Of a stretch of 64,000 nucleotides of DNA, positions 11,662 through 22,223 are shown in pieces. The notes beneath the pieces are model-generated. The model had not been told where the DNA came from and did no database searches. It was given only the letters and a program-made list of their open reading frames with translations. The stretch lies in assembly GCA_021613335.1 (NCBI GenBank), contig JAJTWR010000465.1, positions 111,001-175,000 on the forward strand, read 5' to 3'. Origin of the DNA: Whitmania pigra (Eukaryota > Annelida > Clitellata > Hirudinida > Haemopidae). Within the stretch, counting starts at the first letter, position 1. Each line of letters starts with the position of its first letter. Made by a program: the position numbers and the translations under genes.

Positions 11662-12775
11662 CAGGGACGCCCCTTGAGAGGGGGGGCAAGGGGGGACAAG
11701 CTGCCCCCCCACTTGGAACAGACTGAAATAAGTTGGGAAAATTAGGATTCAAAATTTAAATGCATATTATACAAGGTTTAGGATTTAAAGTTACAACAAA
11801 TATTTAAAATGAATTAATGTCAGCAGACGCCCATCTCTCTTGGTATTAAATTAAATTCGCCATTGGTTGGATATTTCGTTGTCTTGGTGATTTTATGTAC
11901 TTTCATAATTTGTTGACGGTTTTTTGATGCGTGTTATAATAAGCGCTTAATTTGTAGTAATAACAAATATTACTATAGTTTAATAAGTCTAATCAACAAG
12001 TTGTTATTACAATTCCGCAGTAATTATCAGTAAATAGTACATCTTATTGCTCGTTATAATCCTTGTTTAAAAGGATGGTTTGAGGATGTTAAGCTGAGAC
12101 CTTATCTTCATATCTGAGGCGTAGATCGGAAAATGTTGTTTAATTAATTGTGAACACGCTCAAAAGTAAAATCATTAAAGAAATTTCTGACAATCAGTTC
12201 TACAATGTGACGGCGGATCCAACACCAGATAGTTCGAGGAAAGATATGTTGACTATTGTAATCCGTTTCGTCAATCAGAAAGGAATTGCAAATGAAATAC
12301 TCTTGCAAATAACCGAAATAACTGACAAGACTGGCGCTGGAATAGGAAAGAGTATAGTTAGTTGCTTGTAACGCAATGCCGTTGATACTGACAATCTTTC
12401 TTTTCAATCGTATGATTTTGCTGCTTCAATGTCGGGGAAGTTTAAAAGAGCTCAACAGAAAGTATCTGAGTTGGTTGGCCATTTTACAAGCGGATACAAG
12501 CACTAGTGAATATTTTCTTACTACTGGTGAAGAAGTTGTATTTTTGTGTAAAAGATAGATTTTGTTTAATATTTGGGAGACATTGCACACATATTCTAAT
12601 GTACCATGACTCTTGTCTGTTAAATTTTATCAAAGTTTTGAGTTGGTCATAATAGTTGTTGTTAGCGAACAATAAATATTGACTAAATATTAAGAAAACA
12701 TTTTTTGGAGTTGGGAAAAATTGTCTTTTATTCCCCCCCCCCCCCCCCCACTATTTTGCCTTCGGTACGTCCCTG
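11662..12775 (+). mobile_element. hAT DNA transposon, dead, DUF4371/ZMYM-like transposase remnant
   Basis: The termini are CAGGGACG and CGTCCCTG, flanked by a perfect 8 bp duplication gacttaag at 11654-11661 and 12776-12783. Inside, plus-strand reading from 12150 gives FYNVTADPTPDSSRKDMLTI and ITEITDKTGAGIGKSIV, then after a stop and shift SYDFAASMSGKFKRAQQKV. These match the RNase H-like region of hAT transposases of the DUF4371/ZMYM1-like group (D-T-PD-S ... YDnGAnMsGk). Only a fragment of transposase survives. Both ends are next to long G or C runs (ggggggg at 11680-11697, C18 near 12733), which could form quadruplexes or are slippage products. Confidence 0.9.
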
Positions 12776-12936
12776 GACTTAAGGATGTTTAAATTAGGTA
12801 ATTAAATACTTATACCTACAATATCTATTATTTGTTATTAATTCTCTGAGAAACGTTCATTGTACTTGTATTTATTTAGCTATTATGCTGATTGTTGAGA
12901 AGAAATTTATTAATTTTTGTTTCTAAAATAATTTAA

Positions 12937-13100
12937 GAAATGAAACTGAACTGAAACAACAAACGGAAGAGAAACAATCACAGGGAAGACGACATTTGAA
13001 ACCAGTTGATGATGTTTTGCTGAACAAATTAGATTCCCTTGCCGTGAAACTAACTCGACACGCCTGCGGCAAAGTACAAAGTTCAATTAAATTACATGCA
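12937..13100 (+). CDS. Orphan candidate exon, unknown gene
   Basis: An open segment begins after a possible acceptor (aatttaag) and ends at an excellent donor (catgcag|gtatct). It encodes about 54 residues including GRRHLKPVDDVLLNKLDSLA and VKLTRHACGKVQSSI, a hydrophilic then amphipathic helical pattern. I recognise no family. No partner exons were found on either side. It lies just outside the right end of a hAT element. It could be a real internal exon, an exon of a decayed gene, or chance. Confidence 0.3.
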
Positions 13101-14015
13101 GGTATCTTGTTCTCAAATATCGAATCCATATCACACATAAAATATTCACTTTTAATGAGAAGAACCTCTAATAGCATAGAAAATTTTGAACGCCAACAGC
13201 AAGTAATATTTACAATGAAATGAAGTCGGGCAATTTGATCAAAACATATACGCATGCATCTTGTTTACAAACTAGTTTCCGTCTGAGAAGAGTGTTATTG
13301 AAATACTTCAGAAATCTTTTCTCCTACGTAGTTGAAGTGATGTTTTCATGATGTATGAGACGAGATCACGTGAGATGTTCAAACAACAACAACTTGCTCA
13401 GGAATTTACATAATAAGCATTTAGCATAACAAGAAATTACATAAAATATTGATCACGTAGGGATTGATCACAATCGTGCTGTTAAGGTTACAGCAATTGC
13501 GGTCAATGCAGTGGCATCGCTAGGGTTGGTATAATCCGCTACTTATGTTACTTATGACACCCTTTAAGTTCTCACCCTTTCTGCCACCGCGACCCCCAGG
13601 CAGCACTTGCCTTACTGCGGCGACCCCAACAACAACATTGATTGGGCTACCTTTTACTCAAGGATCATTGTCGTTGTTAGTTCTAAATTATTTTTAAAAT
13701 TATTTATTTTGTACCATTATTTGAGTTTCTAAACATTGCAACATTTCCAGTGAGGTGGAAGTTGTTGCCAAATTCAAGATGGCAACAACCAACAAACGTG
13801 CTCTGTCATGCCGAGTGATGATTCAAGCGATGAATGCATGTTTATTTAACAAAACCAACTTTGGACCTGGCATCCAAAGACTACGGATGCCATTATAAAA
13901 ATATTATAAAATTATATTACATAATTTGATGTAATATAATTCTACCTATATGACATCTCCCTTCCAAGCTTGGAGCTCAGCCATAATCACATCGTCAGAG
14001 GGCTTCAACCTTTAA
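13101..14015. other. Intergenic sequence, nothing recognised
   Basis: AT-rich with a short GC-rich patch at 13565-13630. No gene, RNA or repeat family could be assigned. Confidence 0.4.
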
Positions 14016-14027
14016 TTAGTTGGTGGT

Positions 14028-14159
14028 AATGAAAATAATGTTTTATTAACGTCCGTTGCACAGCTAGATGATTAGGACGGTGCACCCGCAGCGGGGTTTG
14101 AACCCCGTGCTGCCATAGTGAGAGGAGCAGCCTTAACCGTTAGGCCAAGCGGGCGCACG
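14028..14159 (-). mobile_element. tRNA-derived SINE, family B, complete with 12 bp target duplication
   Basis: On the minus strand: gcgcccgcttggcctaacgg (A-box region), then ggggttcaaacccc (B box with perfect T-arm pairing) and a 3' end gacgttaataaaacatt. The 12 bp duplication ttagttggtggt flanks it at 14016-14027 and 14160-14171. A second copy in plus orientation is at 28577. Confidence 0.85.
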
Positions 14160-14171
14160 TTAGTTGGTGGT

Positions 14172-15935
14172 GGACCACAAATCCAAGAAGTAACAAAAGT
14201 GTGTTAACATCATAAAATATAAGGATTTAGATTTTGGTTTAACCCCCTCCCCATAGTGGACCACCGGGTCAATATTAATTAAATTAATAAAAAATATTAA
14301 ATTCATCAATTAACATCGTCAATTTGTGCGATTACCTAAAAATGGCGTCGACAAAAAACTATTTCTTGTGTTAGAAGTTGTTTTTGTTTTGAAAGCTTTC
14401 GGGAATGTTCCACATTTTTCAACCCGTGAAGGCAAAAAATAGCATTTCTTGTTCAACTGTTCTGCTTTGCGTCAATGGAAATTTTTCCCGTCAAATCAAG
14501 GTCTTCAACTTTTCATGAATTTGCCGACAATTTCAATTTTTTGGATGATTCAACAACTTATTTTGACGAATTTTATAATGTTTATTGAATATTTACTTTT
14601 GTAGTAATTACATTTATACTTAATTAGATGAATAAATTATCAACCGCAGTTTTAAAAAATGTGTGGTTTTAATTGGAATAAAAAGAACAACGAGTGACCT
14701 TTGCTCAGGTGCGAGTCATTTGTTTAATTTCTTTTGAGTTCAAATTTACTTTTGAAAGGAGTTCAAAGTTGCTTCACACCTTGAACTCGACTCTGACCCC
14801 ACTTATGTTTTGAACTTTTTTACTTGGGAATTTTCCACATTTGTCAAAACAAAGTTTGGCGATTTTTTTAACTATTTCTTCGCCAATGAAGTTGTTTTTA
14901 AGATATTCTGGGATTATTAATGTCGTAATCAATCAAAATATTGCCAAATTTAGAAATGGTTTCGAAATAATTTTGGCTACTTGAATTTCTGACTTTCCTT
15001 GCTCGGGGACCTCGCTTACTGGTGAGTTACTACAGCAGTTTACCTCGCAGATGTAACCAGACATTGCATGTTTATCTGTTGAGATCACATGTGATATTTA
15101 AAGTGGGGCCCACTAGTGGTATAACTACTGAAGTCTGGAAATAAATGTAATCCAACGATCATCATGTTTTATTTGCATTATTTGTCTCTAATTATAAAAA
15201 ATTATAGAAATTTTTAGAAAAATACTCAATATTGGAAAGGTTTTTTTTTAACCATGCTGAATAATGTCATTATTTTTAGCTCAGAATGTTCCTGTGTTTA
15301 TGGAAAACAATTTTGATCATTAAATGGGTAGATAACAGGAAATAGCCACTTTAATATCCGACTTGCTTTGCGTGTTGATATCAAAAAAAAAAAAAAAAAA
15401 GAAACGTAATTTATTTTCCGGAACCAATCGTTCCTAATTTGAAAGTTCAAAAGAAAAACAATTAAATAGCTCAAAAATCCAAACAAAACAATGCGTCTGT
15501 TTAGCAACAATTTCAACTGCGAAGAACTATGTCGGAGCTACTGCATATGCTTTTAACTACACTAAAAATGAAAATTGCAAAAATAAATCTTAATTAAATA
15601 ACAAGTTTGAAAGCAAAGATTTTTTTAAGGAAAGAAATAAAAAGAAATACTTGTTGCAAGGGAGTGACCAATAGGAAGGAGTTATTTGCTGCAATTGAGG
15701 AACCTCCTCATTTTTATGGCTTCTCATTGGTTGCCTGAAATAGCTGACGTAATATTGCTTGAAATTCTCATGAATATGCAGCTACGGCTAATTTTTGTTT
15801 AAAAACGGTTAAGGTCGAAGGAGATTGTTTCTTGCTTCTCAGAAGTTGAAATTTTTGATGATCGCTGTTTGGTAATTTTACGCAATCAGTCTTCTCTGTG
15901 AACTTTTCATCTTTTCTTCGCAGATCCAAACTTGT
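14172..15935. other. Intergenic sequence upstream of the asparaginase gene
   Basis: AT-rich with an A18 run near 15383. No coding exon, RNA gene or repeat family was recognised. The promoter-proximal part ends at the TATA box at 15936. Confidence 0.4.
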
Positions 15936-15943
15936 TATAAAAG
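15936..15943 (+). promoter_or_regulatory. TATA box of asparaginase gene
   Basis: TATAAAAG lies 43 bases before the ATG at 15979. A start site 25-30 bases downstream would leave a 5' leader of only 10-20 bases. The same TATA-to-ATG spacing is seen at the heparanase gene. Inferred from sequence only. Confidence 0.5.
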
Positions 15944-15978
15944 CGTACAGTCTTAGAGTTTGCATCAAAAGCCCAGAA

Positions 15979-18900
15979 ATGTCAAATTACATAAATTTCA
16001 ATAGGCCGCAATCCAATGGTTCTCACCATGACTCGTTCACCGATGTCCGTTTGAGCAACTTTGCTTTTAAAAACAAGATGGTTGAAGGGAGACCAAGACC
16101 TTCAGATATCCCAAGAACTGAATCTCAGACCATTTTGAGCATCATGAATTCTGGATCCACTGATTCCTGTTCGAGTCTCAGCTCTGAATTGAACCACAAA
16201 GCCAAAAATCTGAGTCTTTATGGAGGCCAGGAAGACAGAACAAAGTTTGTTCTTGTTCTTTATTGTGGAGGAACAATTGGCATGAAGAACAGAAATGGAG
16301 GTAAGATGAAAGAACTAAACACACTAATCATATTTTTGAATGTATTGTATTCCTTTAACCTACTATAAGACAGATGTGATTTGAATAAAACTGAGATGGC
16401 GAAAATTAAAAAAAAGTAGGTTTAGTTACTAAAGAGCATATTTCAAATGTACTTCCGTGAAGTGTACGTTCCCGAACCTCAGTACTTGGAAAAGGAATTG
16501 AGGAGGCTTCCGATCTTCCACGATGCCTCGTTTTCAACCATCAACATGAGCCACGAGAAACTACATCAACAAAATATTCTCGTCCTGCCGTGAGTTTTGA
16601 ATCGAAATGTTTTTTAAGCTTCAAATAATCAACAATCAATGCTGTCATTTGATAAGCTTTATTTTGTTTTATCTGCCTTGGGTTTATCAGGTGTTTTATA
16701 AAATTTGATTTTTTTTTGATTTTCCATACTAAACATAGCATAGAAAAGTAGTTAGATAATAATGCATCTTTTGAATATTACAAATTAAAATTAAATATAA
16801 AATTCTTATAAACTTAAAGCAGCAGAAATGCATTTGTAAAACTCCAACAGACCAACAAATGACGGACAGAGAATCATTTACACCGTCGAAGAATACGACC
16901 CCATACTCGACTCTTCAAACATGACTTATGATGATTACTTCAAACTTGCGAAGGACATCGAGGTGAATTAGAGTAAATGAATTTGTGTGAATAAGTGTGA
17001 AGCACAAACGTGATTCGCTATGTCATTCATTTTACTGAATTGTGCGATATATTTAGTTTCATGAGGGAGGTTATTAATAGATAAAGCTCTTTGAAGATGT
17101 TTGTTGAAGAAATTAGATGGTATATTCAATTTTTAAGGATTATATTTAAACTTCTCATTATTGAAAAGTTTTTTTTTTTTGAGAGTTCACACTCTAAAGT
17201 TTTCCATATTTCCATGGATAATATTTAAGTAATTAGTTAACAATTCATGGATTTTACTCCATTATTATGAGTATTATGAGTAATTTTCAATTACTTATAA
17301 ATGCTTGCATCAGGGTAACCAATATTATTTTTATTAAACAATGCTTTTATTTTTAAATTTATTAAATCAACTGACAATTCTTATTTTGAAGCATCAAATG
17401 AGATGCTTCTTGACCATTTGAAATACCTGGTCGTGTGATCACTTGTGAATGTCAACCTTTGATATTTTGTTGTGCATCAAGTATTAAACATCTCTTCAAC
17501 TGAGTCAGTGTAAATAACATTAAATTGTTATTCACCAAAAATATTCTTGTGAGAATTAATTCCTTTAATGAAAATGTTGTTTTAATTATTCAGGACTTTT
17601 TGGCAACACTTATAATTGCAAAATTGATTTCTCAAGAACTGTTTTTTTTGTATTTCTTGCCAAGAAATTTACATAAATCATTTTGGGATATTTAATTGAT
17701 GCAAGCATTGCAAAGCATGCAAAGAATGTTCATTAAAACATTTAGCTTCAAAATCCTTCTTGGCATTAATTGGCAATCGTTGGTGATTATTGTGGTTTGC
17801 TAATAGTTATGTTATGAACATCCTTGTTGTTTGGTTTGATTTACTGAAAGTGCTTTCACAAACAAAGTCATGAATCATTCATAAAGGTCTCACTGGTTGC
17901 ATTGTAAAATATAATTCAGTAATAATTCATGTGAAACAATATTTATTCACACAGGAGAATTACACATATTACGATGGTTTTGTGATCCTCCACGGGACTG
18001 ACACGATGGCCTTCACTGCTTCTGCACTTTCCTTCATGTTCGAAAACCTCGGAAAACCAATCATTCTCACGGGTTCTCAGGTTTAAATTTAAATTTTATT
18101 TACCTCGATGTTCGAGTTAAAAGAGAGTTGCATTCCTACAAGTGGCAGTGCTTCTAAAAATCATTAAATATTAATAAAAGGTGTCATTTAATTAACTTAA
18201 ATATATTATCTTAAAGACAAACTAAATAAATCGGTTCTTAAGAAGATCAAACAAATCAAAAATTTCACTTACACCAGAATATTATCGTTTTATTGGAATA
18301 CCCTGAACAATTGCAAATATTTAGAACAAAAATAAATATTTAACATTTTTAGATTCCAATTTTTGAGCTCAGAAGTGATGGAAGAAGCAACTTCATAAAT
18401 GCTCTCATCTTAGCAGGAACTTGTCTCATTCCTGAGGTGTTTTGTCAGAATTTGATGTTCTTCTGCTTCTTCGTTTATTTATATATTTCTACTGCAAACA
18501 GATATTCATAGTAATGATTTGCATATGATTTGAAACAACCAATAATTAATAAATAATTAATAATTAGCTCTGTTTAATTATATTAACCCCAATGATTGAA
18601 GATTACATAATATCAGTGATTGTAAGACATCAAATAATCATAATTACGGTAAAGAACAAAAGGAGATCATTTTGTAAATGTCCGAACCACCCACAGGTGA
18701 CCCTGTTCTTCAACTACACACTCTTCAGGGGCAACAGGTCATCGAAGGTCGACAACAAATCATTCGCAGCTTTTGACTCTCCGAACATGAGTCCGCTCGT
18801 TCAAATCGAGATCGACATCAAAGGTGGTTGACATTCATTAGAATGTGATGCTCAATTAATTTTTAACTTGATGTTAATTGCGAGGAGGTAATTAATCAAA

Positions 18901-21391
18901 ATTTCTGATTGTTTTATGAACGTACCTTGATTTCAGTGTTTTGGGAGGAAGTGTTCAGAACTCCTGGCATGAAGAAGTTCAAAGTCTCGACGAAAATGTG
19001 TCCGGATGTTGGCGTTCTCAGACTATTTCCCAACATCACTGTCAACACTGTCAGTTTCTGTTGGCAATTGTTTCATTGAAATTAAAGCTTAATAACTATC
19101 TTAATGTGTAATCACATTAGCATATTAGGTTGTTATATTAGCATGTTATGTTCCTTGGAAGGAAATGCTTTAAAGTGATCTGTGGTCTGATGTTAGATCA
19201 TTATCATATTATTATATTTTAAGTTATGTCCCATACTATAAACTTAAACATTTTTATTATTTCTATTATTTTACATAATTGGTAATAAACTAATTAACAA
19301 TGTCATTCATCATCCAATCAGGTGAGAGCATACTTCCAGCCCCCTATGATGGGTGTGGTTCTGCAGACCTACGGACAGGGTAATGCCCCTGACATGAGGA
19401 AGGATTTGTTGGAGGTCATCAGGGAAGCATGTGATAGGGGTCTCATCGTCGTCAACATCACTCAGTGTGCCAAGGGAAATGTTTCTCCAATATATGCTGT
19501 TGGAAAGGTAGGATGCTGTTTTGTTATTAGTGATAAATAATAATAATAATAATAAATATCATAGTAATTATTTTTTTATTATATTTTAGATATTGTACTC
19601 AAGTTGTGATTGTTATTAAAATTTTGCACATAAGTTGAAAAGTTGTATTTAAAAAAAAGCTTAAATTCTGTAATTTAGCAATTAACTAATTATAATGTCA
19701 TGTTATTTATTACAGGCCCTGGTCGACGTGGGTGTGATATCGGGTTGCGACATGACAGTCGAGGCTGCCCTCATGAAGCTGAGTTATATTCTCGGCAGAG
19801 ATGAACTAAGTCTCAAGGAAAAGAGAAGGGTATGACAATCATCATCACCATCACTAAGATTATAAAGAGATTGTTTGCCATCATTTGGTACTCAAATTAA
19901 ATTCTGACTGATTTATTTTTGTTCCGATTGAAAGCACTTAATACAATTGTAATTGTTACTTCATTTACAAAATTTATTGAGTCACATCATGTTCGTAAGC
20001 ATTCAACTTCTTGAGCATCATCACTATCATTACCGTCATGCCGTTAACGTCATCGTCATCATCACCAAAGCTGATGGGCATCAACCTTCGTGGCGAACTG
20101 TCGGAAGTTCTCGACGAAGACAACGAGAGGAGTCACATTTCACTCCTCGAGAAGATTTCTGAGAGCATGAGGCTCAGATCTGTGCAGGTGGGTTGTCATT
20201 GGTGGATGTTAATTAAGGATTTACTTTGTTAAATGTGGTTGTTTGTTGCATTTGTTGTTGCAGTGTTGTGTTTCATGGAATTAGTACTTGTCATTCATTG
20301 CATTATTAATCGTAGAATTACTTTTGTGAATAATTCTTATTTATTCATTAAATTGAGAAATGAATTATATTTTAACAGGAAGTGCGATTGCTCGAGAATG
20401 AGTTGTTTCCGTATTTGTTGTGCTCAGCTGCTCAGGAAGGAAGCATTGTGGCTCTTAAGCGGCTCAAGAGTGCTGTTAGTAAACATTAAACAATCTTTTG
20501 GAATGTGTAGGAATTTTAATGATATCAAAAATAGCTCACAAATAAAATTTAAATAGTACAGATTGGTCAGATAGGAATAATATATGAGCAATTTAATTAC
20601 AGATTTATCATAAAATGAAGTCTTATAATAGTTGTGGTTAATTCTCTTTACATGATAATTGTTGATGTTGGTAACAACAAATGTTGTCATTCGAAGGGAG
20701 CTCTCTTCAACATGTGCGACTACGACGGTCGAACGCCTCTGCACGTCGCGTGCAGCAACGGAAACGTGGACGTCGTTCGATTCCTGCTCGAAGAAGGAGC
20801 ACCTGTCCACCAAAAGGACCGATTCAATTATTCGCCTCTCGACAATGCGCTCCAGTTCAAGCAGACGGAGGTCGTGCCTCTGCTGACTCAGACGGGGGCT
20901 CACGTCAGCATCATGACTCCGAAACATGTCAACACCCTCATAGCGTTAGAGCTTGTCATTTTGTATCTCATTCTTTGCTTGGATTTCAAGGGAATTTTGT
21001 TGCTGGAGGAGAGGACACATTGTTGGATGGTGAAGCATCATATTACGATGGTGCTGAATGCACAAATACATTAATGACTCACTAACACGTTCATGTAATT
21101 TGATAACTTTGCAGAACCGTGTTGGGCGATGACCTGTCGGTGGTTAAAATGTGGTGCGACGCGGGGGCGGATTTAAATGTGGGCGGTTACGAGGGCAGAA
21201 CCCCTCTCCATATGGCAGTCAGCTACGACCTGCTCGATAAAGTTCGATATCTTCTCGCTCGTGGAGCAGATCCTTTGAAGGCAGACGACTTCGACAGAAC
21301 GCCATATTCGGAGGCCAAGGACAGGAACATGAGTCTTATTGTGGAGGAGATTGAGAGGCACTTGAATTTTAATCTCTGTCCTTCAGCTTAA
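15979..21391 (+). CDS. ASPG: 60 kDa lysophospholipase-type L-asparaginase with ankyrin repeats
   Basis: Thirteen exons: 15979-16300, 16463-16589, 16851-16962, 17955-18080, 18353-18436, 18697-18823, 18937-19049, 19322-19507, 19716-19829, 20071-20187, 20379-20474, 20697-20944, 21115-21391. They total 2049 nt, one frame, 682 residues. The N-terminal ~87 residues are low-complexity and Ser-rich. The type I asparaginase domain follows: VLYCGGTIG (94-102), HGTDTM (200-205, second catalytic Thr/Asp), IILTGSQ (223-229), RGNRSSKVD (268-276, with the catalytic-type Lys274). Ankyrin repeats occupy about 509-670 ([31 protein letters not shown]). The order matches vertebrate ASPG, which hydrolyses asparagine to aspartate and ammonia in the cytosol. 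Oddity: residue 96 is Cys where the family nucleophile is Thr. The acceptor of exon 12 (cgaag) is pyrimidine-poor. ATG chosen because it is the first in frame after the TATA box. AATAAA at 21722. Confidence 0.93.
19151..19183 (+). repeat. 33 bp exact repeat, copy 1 (ASPG intron 7)
   Basis: Identical over 33 bases to 21407-21439 in the 3' UTR of the same gene. It begins ttccttggaaggaaatgc. It is not part of any SINE or LINE I could identify. Confidence 0.9.
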
Positions 21392-21406
21392 TCTGAGAAC
21401 TTTAGG

Positions 21407-21439
21407 TTCCTTGGAAGGAAATGCTTTAAAGTGATCTGT
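21407..21439 (+). repeat. 33 bp exact repeat, copy 2 (ASPG 3' UTR)
   Basis: Exact match to 19151-19183. It starts 16 bases after the asparaginase stop codon. It could be a short dispersed repeat or a small segmental copy. Confidence 0.9.
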
Positions 21440-21721
21440 CTGCTGAATTATCTCCAGTCTTGGACTTGAATTTCAGTTTATCCATGAAACGTTCGCTGCT
21501 TCGATCTCGTCTCGCTGCGTTGATTTGTTTTGGTCTTACTTTGCTAATCGGATGTAATGTTTAAGTATTTCAACTTCTCTTCATTACTTGATGCTTGTGC
21601 AAATGTGACAAATGTTCTTTTTTCTTTGTTGTAAATGTCTTGGATTTTAACTTAGTATGAGACAAAGAGTACAGCTTACATAACGTTTATAGGATGTTAT
21701 AAATCTAAAGTTATAAATCCT

Positions 21722-21727
21722 AATAAA
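21722..21727 (+). terminator. Polyadenylation signal of asparaginase gene
   Basis: AATAAA about 330 bases after the stop codon, in the 832 bp gap before the convergent pseudokinase gene. Confidence 0.5.
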
Positions 21728-22223
21728 TAATTTGTTTTGTCCTTAATTCGTGAATGACTTCAGCATCGCATTTTGCATCTTTAGCGGTTTTTGGAAAACT
21801 TATTACCTTTATTTAGTTTTCGATTTGTTACTTATTACCTTTATTTAGTCTTCGATTTGTTACTTATATCTAATATTTAGCGAAGTGACGTGTGAGTTCT
21901 GTTTCCATATTGATTTAAACTTTTCTTAGTCATGCTTTGGATACAGTCTCATTTATTTGGTTCTAGTTATCTCAATAATTACCCTGGAAGTCCTTTTCAT
22001 TCGAGTTTCAAACACCACAAAGGATTCTATTAATCGACGTAACTGCTGGATTACTGAGGTGATTAAGATATTAATTACTACTATTAATTACGGATTTACT
22101 TCGTTTGATAAACACGAGGTGCATACGTTGTTGAGATGTTTCGATTTAAAAAGGCGCGTAAAAATATTGCATAATATAGGGTAAAGATATCACAAATAAA
22201 TATCACATGAAATTTGGAGGTAC

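Noticed and set aside
14060..14159. Possible minus-strand tRNA gene
   Set aside because: Same reason: it is the head of SINE family B with a 12 bp target duplication.
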